This document shows, piece by piece, positions 15,415 to 23,697 of a DNA stretch of 64,000 nucleotides (its first letter is position 1; each line of letters starts with the position of its first letter). Under the pieces are notes generated by a model, which saw only the letters and a program-made list of their open reading frames with translations, was not told where the DNA came from and did not search any database. This stretch comes from Acinetobacter sp. ASP199 (GTDB lineage: Bacteria; Pseudomonadota; Gammaproteobacteria; Pseudomonadales; Moraxellaceae). Where the stretch lies: assembly GCF_022700675.1 (NCBI RefSeq), contig NZ_CP062182.1, positions 1,178,001 to 1,242,000 on the forward strand, in the 5' to 3' direction. A program made the position numbers and the translations under genes.

Positions 15415-16586
15415 GTTTGATAACGACCATCTACACGGCTAGCAAACCAGTTGGTATTGTAGTCACGACTCAATTTCGGTCCAGAAATCACCACTTCAGG
15501 CATAATGGCATAGAAAGGTTCTTTACCCGTTTGTTCCTGATATAGTTTCGCTACACCACGATAGGTCATGGTGTCTTCAAAATCTTTATCCTTTTCCTTC
15601 TTCAGATCGGAACGGATCTGGCGTTCAGTAATAATGAAATTATGCTTGGCAAATACATTAATGAGTTCACGTTCAGACTGACTTTTCTGAGAGCGGATAC
15701 CGCCGTCCTTGCTATATAGCAAGAGATCGCCATCCAGATCCAGTTCGGCTGCAGTCAGATCATTGAGCATGCTTTGGAACGCAGCATTACGGCTGGAATA
15801 CATGCCTGAATTATAGTCGGCAAAGCGGTAGATCGGTTTATCATAATCTGCCGGATACATCATCAGACGATGAATACCATAATACAGACCACCATACTGG
15901 CTATACAGATCGGTACGCAGTTCAGCGATATTGCCACCTTGACGTTTATGCTCCTTGGCATAGCTGATATGCACCTGCATTGAACCTAAAGTCGTAATCG
16001 GGTTAAGCTTTTCACCGATGTTTTGACCAAAGAGTTTGGCTGCACCTGTCAGGGCACTCACGTGATAATGTTTGGCCATATAGTCAAATATTTCACGATA
16101 AAGCTCATCTAATTCACGTTCAGTTTTAACCTTACGCATCTGGCTAAGATAGTTGCTATCCGGAGTAGGATGGTTCTTCAGCACATCCTGGAAATATCCT
16201 GCAACTGTTCCACCGATACTTTCACCAAGTTTCTCGGTAAATTTTTCTTCCAGACGGTCTTGAACTTCTTTTACTGCCTTTTCGCCCAGGCCAGCGACAG
16301 TCGGATCTGCATGGAAATTAGACTCCTGATCGACCACTGCGACAATGGTGCAGATATTCTGTTTAGTCTGAGGAATACCCAGTTGTTCCGTAATATCATA
16401 GATATCTTTAGCCCATGAATCACGATTGCTGACACGTGATGGAATCGCTTTACGAATCTGGTCAGCTTCCATCGTTGGCTCATCAGAAGACCACCAGGAA
16501 CCATTGCCACAGCCGGCAAGACTTAGGGATAAAGCAAGGACAGACCACGATTTAACAGTAAAAATTCGGTGAAGTGTATTGTTCAT
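15381..16586 (-). CDS. DUF1615 lipoprotein
   Basis: This protein of about 401 residues has a lipoprotein signal (SVLALSLSLAGC, Cys at about residue 26), so it is probably anchored in the envelope. The body matches DUF1615: VAVVDQESNFHADPTVAGLG (about 82-101), LFGQNIGEKLNPITTLGSMQV, and YRFADYNSGMYSSRNAAFQ. The Glu in the VDQESNF segment and the later 'GSMQV' are reminiscent of lysozyme-like folds, so a peptidoglycan role is possible but unproven. ATG 16586 is chosen because it gives a proper signal peptide; the frame opens at 16622. The HAD phosphatase gene overlaps its end. Confidence 0.83.
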   Translation of the reverse strand: MNNTLHRIFTVKSWSVLALSLSLAGCGNGSWWSSDEPTMEADQIRKAIPSRVSNRDSWAKDIYDITEQLGIPQTKQNICTIVAVVDQESNFHADPTVAGLGEKAVKEVQDRLEEKFTEKLGESIGGTVAGYFQDVLKNHPTPDSNYLSQMRKVKTERELDELYREIFDYMAKHYHVSALTGAAKLFGQNIGEKLNPITTLGSMQVHISYAKEHKRQGGNIAELRTDLYSQYGGLYYGIHRLMMYPADYDKPIYRFADYNSGMYSSRNAAFQSMLNDLTAAELDLDGDLLLYSKDGGIRSQKSQSERELINVFAKHNFIITERQIRSDLKKEKDKDFEDTMTYRGVAKLYQEQTGKEPFYAIMPEVVISGPKLSRDYNTNWFASRVDGRYQTCMRKIKNLKL

Positions 16587-16667
16587 GTTGTCTAAATCAG
16601 ATTCCAGCAGATGAGTGATCAAGGCAGATGCAGTATACTATGCTCATCAACAAAGTGATGAATTTAT

Positions 16668-17693
16668 ATGTATATTGGTCCGTATCAACTATCAAACAAT
16701 TTGATCGTTGCTCCTATGGCAGGCGTGACAGACCGCCCGTTTCGTACACTATGCAAATATTTTGGTGCAGGTCATGCTGTCAGTGAAATGATGACTTCAG
16801 ACAAGACTTTGCGCATGAGCAAGAAAAGTTTATACCGTGCTAATTTCGATGGCGAACTGGCGCCAATTTCGGCACAAATTGCCGGTTCAGACCCGCGTGA
16901 TCTGGCAGAGGCAGCACGGTATCAGGTCGCGAACGGCGCACAAATTGTTGATATTAATATGGGTTGTCCAGCCAAAAAAGTTTGTAACAAGCTGGCTGGT
17001 TCGGCATTACTGCAAGATGAAGATCTGGTTGCACGTATTCTGGATGCCGTTGTTGCAGCAGTGGATGTTCCCGTGACATTAAAAACCCGTCTGGGCTATT
17101 TAAATGGTCAGGAAAATATCATGCGTGTGGCCAAGCGGGCAGAAGAAGCCGGTATTGCTGCACTGGCATTGCATGGTCGTACTCGCGAAGACATGTACTT
17201 AAACACAGCGCGCTATTCGCTGATTAAAGATGTGAAAGGGATGTTGAATATTCCCGTGATTGCGAACGGAGATATCGACAGTCCGGAAAAGGCCAAATAT
17301 GTACTGGATTATACCGGTGCCGATGCGGTCATGATTGGACGTGCAGCACAGGGACGTCCATGGATTTTTCGTGAAATCGCACATTATTTAAAGACTGGAG
17401 AACAGCTGGCTGCACCAAGTATTACTGAAGTTAAACAGGTATTGCTGGGTCATTTGACTGAACTGTATGAATTTTACGGTGAATATTCTGGTTGCCGAAT
17501 TTCCCGTAAGCATATTGCCTGGTATACCAAAGGCCTGCGTTCCAGCAATGAGTTCCGTCAGAATATGTATAAGGTGGAAAGTACCGCAGATCAATATAAA
17601 GTAGTAGAAGACTACTTCAATAATCTGCTCGAGTATGGTCAGATCATGAGTGATGTGCAGGTCGAGCAGGTTAATCTTCTGGAAACCACCTGA
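16668..17693 (+). CDS. dusB: tRNA-dihydrouridine synthase B
   Basis: DusB is an FMN enzyme that reduces specific uridines in the tRNA D-loop. The 341-residue TIM barrel shows NLIVAPMAGVTDRPFR at the N-terminus, VDINMGCPAKKVCNK with the catalytic Cys at about 101, the LALHGRTRED segment, PVIANGDI and GADAVMIGRAAQGRPW (FMN phosphate site). The C-terminal helical tRNA-binding region is complete. Motifs and length fit DusB rather than DusA or DusC. The gene is divergent from the DUF1615 gene and stands alone; no fis gene follows, unlike in enterobacteria. Confidence 0.93.
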   Translation: MYIGPYQLSNNLIVAPMAGVTDRPFRTLCKYFGAGHAVSEMMTSDKTLRMSKKSLYRANFDGELAPISAQIAGSDPRDLAEAARYQVANGAQIVDINMGCPAKKVCNKLAGSALLQDEDLVARILDAVVAAVDVPVTLKTRLGYLNGQENIMRVAKRAEEAGIAALALHGRTREDMYLNTARYSLIKDVKGMLNIPVIANGDIDSPEKAKYVLDYTGADAVMIGRAAQGRPWIFREIAHYLKTGEQLAAPSITEVKQVLLGHLTELYEFYGEYSGCRISRKHIAWYTKGLRSSNEFRQNMYKVESTADQYKVVEDYFNNLLEYGQIMSDVQVEQVNLLETT

Positions 17694-17722
17694 TCTTATA
17701 CATGACCTGAAATAAATTTCTC

Positions 17723-17752
17723 AAGGTACTGTTTATAAACAGTACCTTTTTT
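17723..17752 (+). terminator. Intrinsic terminator of dusB
   Basis: The perfect inverted repeat AAGGTACTGTTTA / TAAACAGTACCTT (17723-17748) is followed by a T run. Confidence 0.88.
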
Positions 17753-17827
17753 ATATCTGTGTAATGCAATACAGCAATGTGTTTACATGATGGAAAGAGC
17801 TGTACAGAGTTAAGTATTAACTTCACG

Positions 17828-17875
17828 GAAACCGGACAGGACTTGGACAGTATTAACCTGAACTTTCTCTAGAAT
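17828..17875 (+). promoter_or_regulatory. Conserved upstream element, copy 1
   Basis: A 43-bp block (17828-17870) is repeated at 18941-18983 with 41 of 43 bases identical. Both copies sit 65-70 bp before the start of a glycine-zipper paralogue. It contains GGACAGGACTTGGACAG and ends next to TAGAAT (17870-17875), which could be a -10 element. The distance from TTGGAC to TAGAAT is long for sigma70, so the block may bind an activator. Confidence 0.55.
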
Positions 17876-17934
17876 AAATAATCTATGCAAGATGAATTTC
17901 AATGTTGTCTACATAAAATTAAGGGAGAATCAGA

Positions 17935-18591
17935 ATGACAAATACCAATCGTCCAGTTTCAGAAATTAATCCAACTACTCAAAACGATCTGGTTGAGGAC
18001 AATAATGCAATCAAACATGAAGAAGTTGTGAAAATGGATCCTTCAATCGCCCAAGGTGCTGATCCTAATTTACATACAGACGAGACTACTAAGCCTCTTA
18101 ATCCGGATGAGAAAGAGGCTGAAGCTGGAGATCAGGCATTGGCAACCGGTGCCGGGAGTATTGGTGGAGCGGCCATTGGCGCAACACTCGGTATGGTGGG
18201 CGGACCCGGAGGCTCCTTAATTGGCGGGGTCGTCGGCGGAGTACTTGGTGGAATTGCAGGCAAGGATATTTCAACACCAGATCATCCAGACCATGGTATT
18301 GAAAATTCGAGCCTATTCGGAGACCATGACAAGTACTGGCGTGAACAGCATCAGAGCAGACCTTATTATGGTGAAAGCCGCAATGTACATGGTGAGTTGG
18401 ATTATGATCGTGATTATCGCGGTGCTTACCAACTAGGTTATGAAAACCGTGAACACTACAGCGGTAAAGAATTTAATGAAGCTGAACCTGACTTGCGAAG
18501 TAAATGGGAGCAATTCAAAGGTGAATCCCGTTTGACCTGGGAGCAGGCTAAATATGCAGTTAAGGATGCATGGGATCGCACAACTCGTTAA
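17935..18591 (+). CDS. Glycine-zipper stress-type protein, paralogue 1
   Basis: This 218-residue protein has a hydrophilic, probably disordered N-terminus (1-60), a glycine-zipper segment rich in GG/GA at about 66-105, and a charged C-terminal domain: YWREQHQSRPYYGES, LDYDRDYRGAYQLGYENR, EFNEAEPDLRSKWEQFKG, WEQAKYAVKDAWDR. The C-terminal pattern occurs in proteobacterial proteins linked, by annotation, to general stress. Hydrophilic proteins of this sort have been tied to desiccation tolerance in Acinetobacter, but identity with those is not shown. No signal peptide is seen. It has its own terminator and a closely related copy 460 bp downstream. Confidence 0.8.
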   Translation: MTNTNRPVSEINPTTQNDLVEDNNAIKHEEVVKMDPSIAQGADPNLHTDETTKPLNPDEKEAEAGDQALATGAGSIGGAAIGATLGMVGGPGGSLIGGVVGGVLGGIAGKDISTPDHPDHGIENSSLFGDHDKYWREQHQSRPYYGESRNVHGELDYDRDYRGAYQLGYENREHYSGKEFNEAEPDLRSKWEQFKGESRLTWEQAKYAVKDAWDRTTR

Positions 18592-18606
18592 ATCAGACCT
18601 TTAAAT

Positions 18607-18636
18607 AAAGCCTCTCTATTTTGGAGAGGCTTTATT
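18607..18636 (+). terminator. Intrinsic terminator of paralogue 1
   Basis: The stem AAAGCCTCTC / GAGAGGCTTT (18607-18616 and 18624-18633) is followed by a T-rich tract. Confidence 0.85.
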
Positions 18637-18775
18637 TATTTTTCAGTAAAAAAAATCTAACCGATATTTGCTTTACAGCACTCGTCCTAGTTTTCAGATT
18701 GAGATGGAATATATTTTTAATCTTTCTTATATCCAAACCATCTGATAGTCATTATTGAAAATGAGGAGGTGAATA

Positions 18776-18826
18776 ATGTATTTAAAACAACGATTCATTA
18801 ATAAATCAAAAAATGAGGATTTTTAA
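18776..18826 (+). other. Mini-ORF with near-perfect Shine-Dalgarno
   Basis: AGGAGGTG at 18763-18770 is followed by ATG at 18776 and a 16-codon frame (MYLKQRFINKSKNEDF) ending at TAA 18824-18826. The ribosome binding site is the best in the area, but the peptide has no recognisable feature. It could be a real small protein, a leader, or the remnant start of a lost gene. Confidence 0.25.
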
Positions 18827-18940
18827 AAAAGTATAATTACGTGGTTATAAAAACTGTACTTATTTGATGTTTATTCATGCAATTTAGACATGGCTGTTAC
18901 ATCCGTAGTCTATCGGTACATAGCGTAGTATATAATCACT

Positions 18941-18988
18941 GAAACGGGACAGGACTTGGACAGTATTAACCTGAATTTTCTCTATCAT
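18941..18988 (+). promoter_or_regulatory. Conserved upstream element, copy 2
   Basis: This is the second copy of the block described at 17828. The core 18941-18983 differs at two positions only, and the flanks beyond it are unrelated, so the block has been kept by selection or copied recently. Confidence 0.55.
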
Positions 18989-19049
18989 AAAAAATCAAAG
19001 ACAAGATGAAATTTCCATCTTGGCTATAAAAGATCAAGGGAGATTTAGA

Positions 19050-19721
19050 ATGACAAATACCAATCGACCAGTTTCAGATATTAACCCAGCATCACATCGT
19101 GATTTGTCCCAGGAACGGACTGATGTATTAAGAGATGATGAAGCATTAAAAACTAGCCCGACAACTTCAGACAGTGCTCGTCCCGATTTAAATTTACCAG
19201 ATACTGAAAGCCATCGTGTACCCGACATGAATGAAGCGGGTGATCATCCTGTGGCAACCAGTGCCGGAGTTTTGGGTGGTGCAGCAGCAGGTGCGGCGAT
19301 TGGAGCAGCTGGTGGTCCTGCCGGTGCAGTCGTCGGTGGCCTTGTTGGGGGAGTAGTAGGTGGTCTTGCCGGAAATGAAATGGCAGAATCAGCACGACCT
19401 ACGGTAGATACACCAGAAGGTATTGCACTTTCAGGTTCAGAGAATTTACAGGATGATGATCACTACTGGCGTGAACAGCATCATCAGACCCCTTATTATA
19501 GCGAAAGCCGTAATGTCTATGGTGATCTGGACTATGATCGGGATTATCGTGGTGCATACCGTCTCGGTTATGAAAATCGTGCGCATTATGAGGGTAAAGA
19601 ATTTAATGAAGCTGAGCCTGATTTGCGTACCAAATGGGAACAGGTGAAAGGTGACTCCCGTCTCAACTGGGAAGAGGCCAAGTTTGCAGTGAAAGATGCA
19701 TGGCATCGAGCGACTCGCTAA
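19050..19721 (+). CDS. Glycine-zipper stress-type protein, paralogue 2
   Basis: This 223-residue paralogue of the preceding gene shares the start MTNTNRPVS-INP, the YWREQH and YY-ESRN segments, LDYDRDYRGAY-LGYENR, and the C-terminus EFNEAEPDLR-KWEQ-KG-SRL-WE-AK-AVKDAW. The glycine zipper (about 75-115) is richer in Ala/Gly than in copy 1, and the N-terminal 70 residues have diverged. ATG 19050 is chosen because GGGAG precedes it and it aligns with copy 1; the frame opens at TTG 19020. Tandem duplication with separate promoters and terminators suggests independent expression. Confidence 0.8.
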   Translation: MTNTNRPVSDINPASHRDLSQERTDVLRDDEALKTSPTTSDSARPDLNLPDTESHRVPDMNEAGDHPVATSAGVLGGAAAGAAIGAAGGPAGAVVGGLVGGVVGGLAGNEMAESARPTVDTPEGIALSGSENLQDDDHYWREQHHQTPYYSESRNVYGDLDYDRDYRGAYRLGYENRAHYEGKEFNEAEPDLRTKWEQVKGDSRLNWEEAKFAVKDAWHRATR

Positions 19722-19735
19722 CTTGTATCACGCAT

Positions 19736-19768
19736 AAAAAACCTCTCGATATCGAGAGGTTTTTTATT
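19736..19768. terminator. Bidirectional terminator
   Basis: The 30-bp perfect palindrome A6-CCTCTCGAT-ATCGAGAGG-T6 (19736-19765) lies between paralogue 2 (+) and the nitronate monooxygenase gene (-). Confidence 0.9.
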
Positions 19769-19787
19769 TTGATGAGAGAAAAACTGC

Positions 19788-20834
19788 TTATTTTCGATGT
19801 TTAATTTCCAGAATCAGCTGGTTAACCAGGTCCGAAGCTTCCATTTCACGTGTTTGTGCGGCGTTTGAGCCAGCCCAGAAAGCGCCATAGCCATGATCAC
19901 CATGTTGAACGGCTGCTGCATGTAATTGCTTGGCCAGATCATAAGTATATGGATAGGCTGGTACATCCAGGCGATCCGGGGTGTCGATATCGGTATGCCA
20001 GTGATTGATAATGCCACGCGCAGGACGGCCAGAAATGCTTGCAGTCACTTGGGTCAATGGTTTAGACAACAGCGCCTTACGATAGGCTTCATTGGCATTG
20101 GAAGTTTTGCATTGCACGAATGCAGTTCCCAGCTGAACAGCTTCAGCACCAAACTCCAGCATCTGTCGTGCCTGATAGCCATCCATAATACCTCCAGCGG
20201 CTACAATCGGCAGGGAACAATACTGTTTAATCAGCTTGATTAAATTCGATGTTTTGACTGAGGCATCAAATTTGGTGCTGAAAATCCCACGGTGACCACC
20301 CGCTTCAATACCTTGGGCAATCACCACATCAATGCCGGCAGCCTCAATCGCACGTGCTTCAGCCAGATTGGTCGCAGACACCATGGTGATAATTCCAGCC
20401 TCTTTGAGTGCCTGAACCTGATGTGGATGTGGGATACCGAAGTGGAAACTCACTGCCTTCGGACGTGTTTCCAGCACCAGATTCAGGAAATCATCATTAT
20501 CCCTAAAGCTTGGATAAATACATTTCAAGGTTTTGGGCGGTTCTATACCCAACTGGGCAAATTTATCTTTGAATTGATCAATCCAGGCTTGTGCCACAGC
20601 GTCATCTAAATCTTCAGTTTTATGACAAAAGAAATTAACCTGAAAAGGCTGATCGGTCAGCTCTTGAGTTTTGAGAATCTGCTCACGCGCAGATTGCACG
20701 CTACTGGCACCTAATCCTAATGAACCCAAAGCACATTGATTGGAGACTTCAGCGGCCAGCTCGGGTGTAGAGACACCGGCCATGGGTGCTAACAGAATTG
20801 GGTGTTTAATGCCTAATTTTTCCAATAAAGACAT
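19788..20834 (-). CDS. Nitronate monooxygenase family protein
   Basis: This 348-residue FMN-dependent TIM-barrel enzyme is of the class I nitronate monooxygenase (2-nitropropane dioxygenase) type, which oxidises toxic propionate-3-nitronate and alkyl nitronates. Motifs seen are PILLAPMAGVSTPELAAEV at the N-terminus, FQVNFFCH, VSFHFGIP (with the likely catalytic His), VIAQGIEAGGHRG, PIVAAGGIMDGYQ and AEAVQLGTAFV (FMN phosphate). The length fits. The gene stands alone and is convergent with the stress paralogues. The precise substrate is inferred. Confidence 0.88.
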   Translation of the reverse strand: MSLLEKLGIKHPILLAPMAGVSTPELAAEVSNQCALGSLGLGASSVQSAREQILKTQELTDQPFQVNFFCHKTEDLDDAVAQAWIDQFKDKFAQLGIEPPKTLKCIYPSFRDNDDFLNLVLETRPKAVSFHFGIPHPHQVQALKEAGIITMVSATNLAEARAIEAAGIDVVIAQGIEAGGHRGIFSTKFDASVKTSNLIKLIKQYCSLPIVAAGGIMDGYQARQMLEFGAEAVQLGTAFVQCKTSNANEAYRKALLSKPLTQVTASISGRPARGIINHWHTDIDTPDRLDVPAYPYTYDLAKQLHAAAVQHGDHGYGAFWAGSNAAQTREMEASDLVNQLILEIKHRK

Positions 20835-21039
20835 GGCTTTGCTCCTTGTTATCTCTTTACTTTGCCTTTGCCTTGAAAATTAAGCAAATCATATTGGTTA
20901 TTTTATTTTGAAATATTCGACTATGGTTACATTGGAATTACATTTACTACGACATTCATTGTCGCTGTACTGATCGATTGCATAGTAGGTGAAATTCCAC
21001 AGTTTTATAATGCTGTTTTAGTTAAATTTTCCTGAACTC

Positions 21040-22299
21040 ATGTCTGATCGTATACGTGAAAAACTCCAGATTCTCGCTGATGCTGCCAAATATGATGTGT
21101 CCTGTTCATCTAGCGGCAGCAATCGAAAGAATAAAGATAAAGGTCTAGGCAATACCGGCAACGGGATCTGTCATAGCTATACCGAAGACGGTCGTTGTGT
21201 TTCCTTGCTAAAAATCCTGTTTTCCAATGTCTGTATTTATGACTGCTCGTATTGTGTGTCGCGCCGTTCCAATGATGTAAAACGAGCTGCTTTTACCGTG
21301 CAGGAAGTGGTCGATCTGACCATGAACTTCTATCGTCGGAATTATATTGAAGGGCTGTTCTTGAGTTCAGGCATCTTCAAGTCTGCCGATTACACCATGG
21401 AGCGCATGCTGCAGGTGGTGAAGAAACTGCGGCTGGAGGAAAACTTTAATGGTTATATCCACCTTAAGACGATTCCGGGAGCTTCGCAGGAAATTATTAC
21501 TGAAGCAGGCCTATATGTGGACCGGATGAGTATCAATCTGGAAATGCCGACAGAAGATGGATTACGAAAATTTGCGCCAGAGAAAACTCATGCTGAAGTA
21601 CAGAAAGATTTAGGTATCGTGCGTGATCGTCTGATTCAGATTAAAGACGAAAGTAAAATCATCAAAGCGGTACCGAAATTCGTGCCAGCAGGCCAGACGA
21701 CGCAAATGGTGGTTGGGGCGCATAGTGAAACGGATCGTGATGTCATTTTGATGGCGGATCGACATTACAAGGAATTTAAACTGAAGCGTGTGTATTTTTC
21801 CGGTTATATCCCAATTAATGCTGAAGAAAAAGCACTGCCTGCCGTGGGTTCAGCACCACCATTACTACGTGAAAACCGGTTGTATCAGTCTGACTGGTTA
21901 ATGCGTTTTTATGGTTTTGATGCTGAAGAAATTGTCGATGATCGGCATCCGAATCTGGAACTGGATATTGACCCTAAACTCAGCTGGGCCTTGCGTCATC
22001 CGGAAGCCTTTCCAGTCGATATCAATCGAGCTGAATATAAAATGATTTTGCGAGTACCGGGAATCGGAGTACGTTCAGCCAAAAAAATTGTTCAGGCACG
22101 CCGTTTTGGTCAGATTCATATTGATCAGCTGAAACGTATGGGGGTGGCTTATAACCGTGCCCAGCATTTTATCTACTGTGCCGATACACCAAAATTTAAA
22201 AAAGAACAGCAATCACAACAGATTCGGCAGCAGATCTTACAATCGGGTTATTCCAAATATCAGCAGCAACTTTCACCTCAACTGGGGTTGGGCTTCTGA
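21040..22299 (+). CDS. Radical SAM protein of the DNA modification/repair-linked family
   Basis: This is a 419-residue radical SAM enzyme. The 4Fe-4S/SAM motif is CIYDCSYC (Cys at about 65, 69, 72), preceded by a GNGICHSY segment. Near the C-terminus a helix-hairpin-helix (LRVPGIGVRSAKKIVQARR, about 338-356) suggests nucleic acid binding. The overall pattern is that of TIGR03916, 'putative DNA modification/repair radical SAM protein', usually encoded beside a TIGR03915 protein and sometimes a uracil-DNA glycosylase-like domain. Its stop codon overlaps the next start (TGATG), so the two are translationally coupled. No reaction has been established to my knowledge. Confidence 0.87.
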   Translation: MSDRIREKLQILADAAKYDVSCSSSGSNRKNKDKGLGNTGNGICHSYTEDGRCVSLLKILFSNVCIYDCSYCVSRRSNDVKRAAFTVQEVVDLTMNFYRRNYIEGLFLSSGIFKSADYTMERMLQVVKKLRLEENFNGYIHLKTIPGASQEIITEAGLYVDRMSINLEMPTEDGLRKFAPEKTHAEVQKDLGIVRDRLIQIKDESKIIKAVPKFVPAGQTTQMVVGAHSETDRDVILMADRHYKEFKLKRVYFSGYIPINAEEKALPAVGSAPPLLRENRLYQSDWLMRFYGFDAEEIVDDRHPNLELDIDPKLSWALRHPEAFPVDINRAEYKMILRVPGIGVRSAKKIVQARRFGQIHIDQLKRMGVAYNRAQHFIYCADTPKFKKEQQSQQIRQQILQSGYSKYQQQLSPQLGLGF

Positions 22300-23078
22300 T
22301 GGCCTGTTACTGTTTTGATGGCACCATGACAGGACTATTGAGCTGTGTATTTCGTGCTTTTGAATTTCGTGAATTTGAGGTCAGAATTACAGCCAATCCA
22401 CATGCACAAAATGGTCTGTTTGATGACTTTATTCATGTGGCGTCAAATGATGCGCAGGGTCAACGTGTCTGGCAGGGCTTAAAGCAGAAAGTCGGTTCAG
22501 GCAGTTTGAGGGCTTTTTACTATGCCTTTCTGTCCGAGCAGGAACAGGCCTTTCAGGTTTTGTTTGATTTCGCAATATATGTCTTTCAGAGCCAGCGTCC
22601 GGTAGATCAGGATTATGGTCATGCTGCGGTATTGGGCATGTCGCAATGGGCAAAACAGGTTGGGCGCGAAAAGCATCGGATGGAAGCGTTTGTACGTTTT
22701 AAAAAATGTCAGGATGGTTTGTTCTTAAGTCTGATCAAGCCAGATTTTAATGTGCTGCCGATTATTACCAAACACTTCAAGGAACGTTATCAAGATCAGT
22801 GCTGGTTGATCTATGATGAACAGCGCAACTATGGCATCTACTATGATTTACAGGACGTGCATCAGGTGGAAATGAATGCTGCACAGATGGATCCTCAAGC
22901 CCGGCTTGGGCACAGTCAGTCTTTCAGCATCGAGCTGGATGATGAAGAATTACTCTATGACCAGCTCTGGAAAGACTATTTTCATAGTGTGAATATTCAG
23001 GCACGTAAGAATATGAAGCTGCATATTCAATATGTACCTAAACGCTATTGGCGCTATATGAATGAAAAAGCACTTTGA
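22299..23078 (+). CDS. TIGR03915-type partner of the radical SAM protein
   Basis: This 259-residue protein is coupled by a one-base overlap to the radical SAM gene. It begins ACYCFDGTMTGLLSCVFRAFE, the typical start of the TIGR03915 'DNA metabolism' family, and has RKNMKLHIQYVPKRYWRYMNEK at its end, also typical. In many genomes this protein is fused to a C-terminal uracil-DNA glycosylase-like domain; at this length that domain is absent. I infer a two-protein nucleic-acid-modifying or repairing unit. The family is clear but its biochemical role is unknown. Confidence 0.85.
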   Translation: MACYCFDGTMTGLLSCVFRAFEFREFEVRITANPHAQNGLFDDFIHVASNDAQGQRVWQGLKQKVGSGSLRAFYYAFLSEQEQAFQVLFDFAIYVFQSQRPVDQDYGHAAVLGMSQWAKQVGREKHRMEAFVRFKKCQDGLFLSLIKPDFNVLPIITKHFKERYQDQCWLIYDEQRNYGIYYDLQDVHQVEMNAAQMDPQARLGHSQSFSIELDDEELLYDQLWKDYFHSVNIQARKNMKLHIQYVPKRYWRYMNEKAL

Positions 23079-23143
23079 AACACATGCTTTAGAATTTTCA
23101 GGCATAATCAGGGCGCTATTATTTTTGATTGAGTGATGTGTTT

Positions 23144-23653
23144 ATGAAGGTATGGCTGAGTACATTGGCGCTAGGCTTGACGTTGACTGCATGTTCGCAA
23201 GAACCCGAAAAGGTTGAGGCGGATCCCACTCAGTATCAGGTTAAAAATGCTCAGGAATTACAGCAACGCTTTGATACGCTCAATCAAAAACTGGCAACTG
23301 ACTTTAGCCAGTTTAAGAAAGTCGAAAGTATTGCCTTTGCGCATCAGTTCCCGCTGGATGTAAATGACCTAAGAACCTTGAATCAGCATTTGCTCGCAAG
23401 CACAGCACTTAAGTCCAGTAAGGTCGCCTATTGCGATATGATGAATGACTATTTTGCCGAGATGTATCGACTTGGGCATTACAATCTTAATTTGGTGAAT
23501 GATATTCAACTGCCAAAGGCTGAAAAAGAAGATTTAAAAGTTAATTTCAATAATCCAGAGCAGTTTTATGCTTTTATCATGGATCGTTATACGACCTACC
23601 GTCAGGTGCAACAAACCATGGGTTATGGCTGTAATTTAAAAGCTGCACTCTAA
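23144..23653 (+). CDS. Hypothetical lipoprotein
   Basis: This is a predicted lipoprotein of about 169 residues with the signal MKVWLSTLALGLTLTAC (lipobox LTAC, Cys 17). The mature part is helical and hydrophilic with three further Cys or Cys-like positions (VAYCDMM, GYGCNLK), so a disulphide is possible. I do not recognise a family. ATG 23144 is chosen because it gives a clean signal peptide; the frame opens at 23129. It lies just after the radical SAM pair, but the 65-bp gap argues against tight coupling. Confidence 0.75.
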   Translation: MKVWLSTLALGLTLTACSQEPEKVEADPTQYQVKNAQELQQRFDTLNQKLATDFSQFKKVESIAFAHQFPLDVNDLRTLNQHLLASTALKSSKVAYCDMMNDYFAEMYRLGHYNLNLVNDIQLPKAEKEDLKVNFNNPEQFYAFIMDRYTTYRQVQQTMGYGCNLKAAL

Positions 23654-23664
23654 CTTCTATACAT

Positions 23665-23696
23665 AAAAAAGCCCATCAAGTGATGGGCTTTTTTTG
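23665..23696. terminator. Bidirectional terminator
   Basis: The stem GCCCATCA / TGATGGGC (23671-23678 and 23681-23688) is flanked by A6 and T7, shared by the lipoprotein gene (+) and the transporter gene (-). The loop is only two bases, so the closing pairs probably open. Confidence 0.88.
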
Positions 23697-23697
23697 A

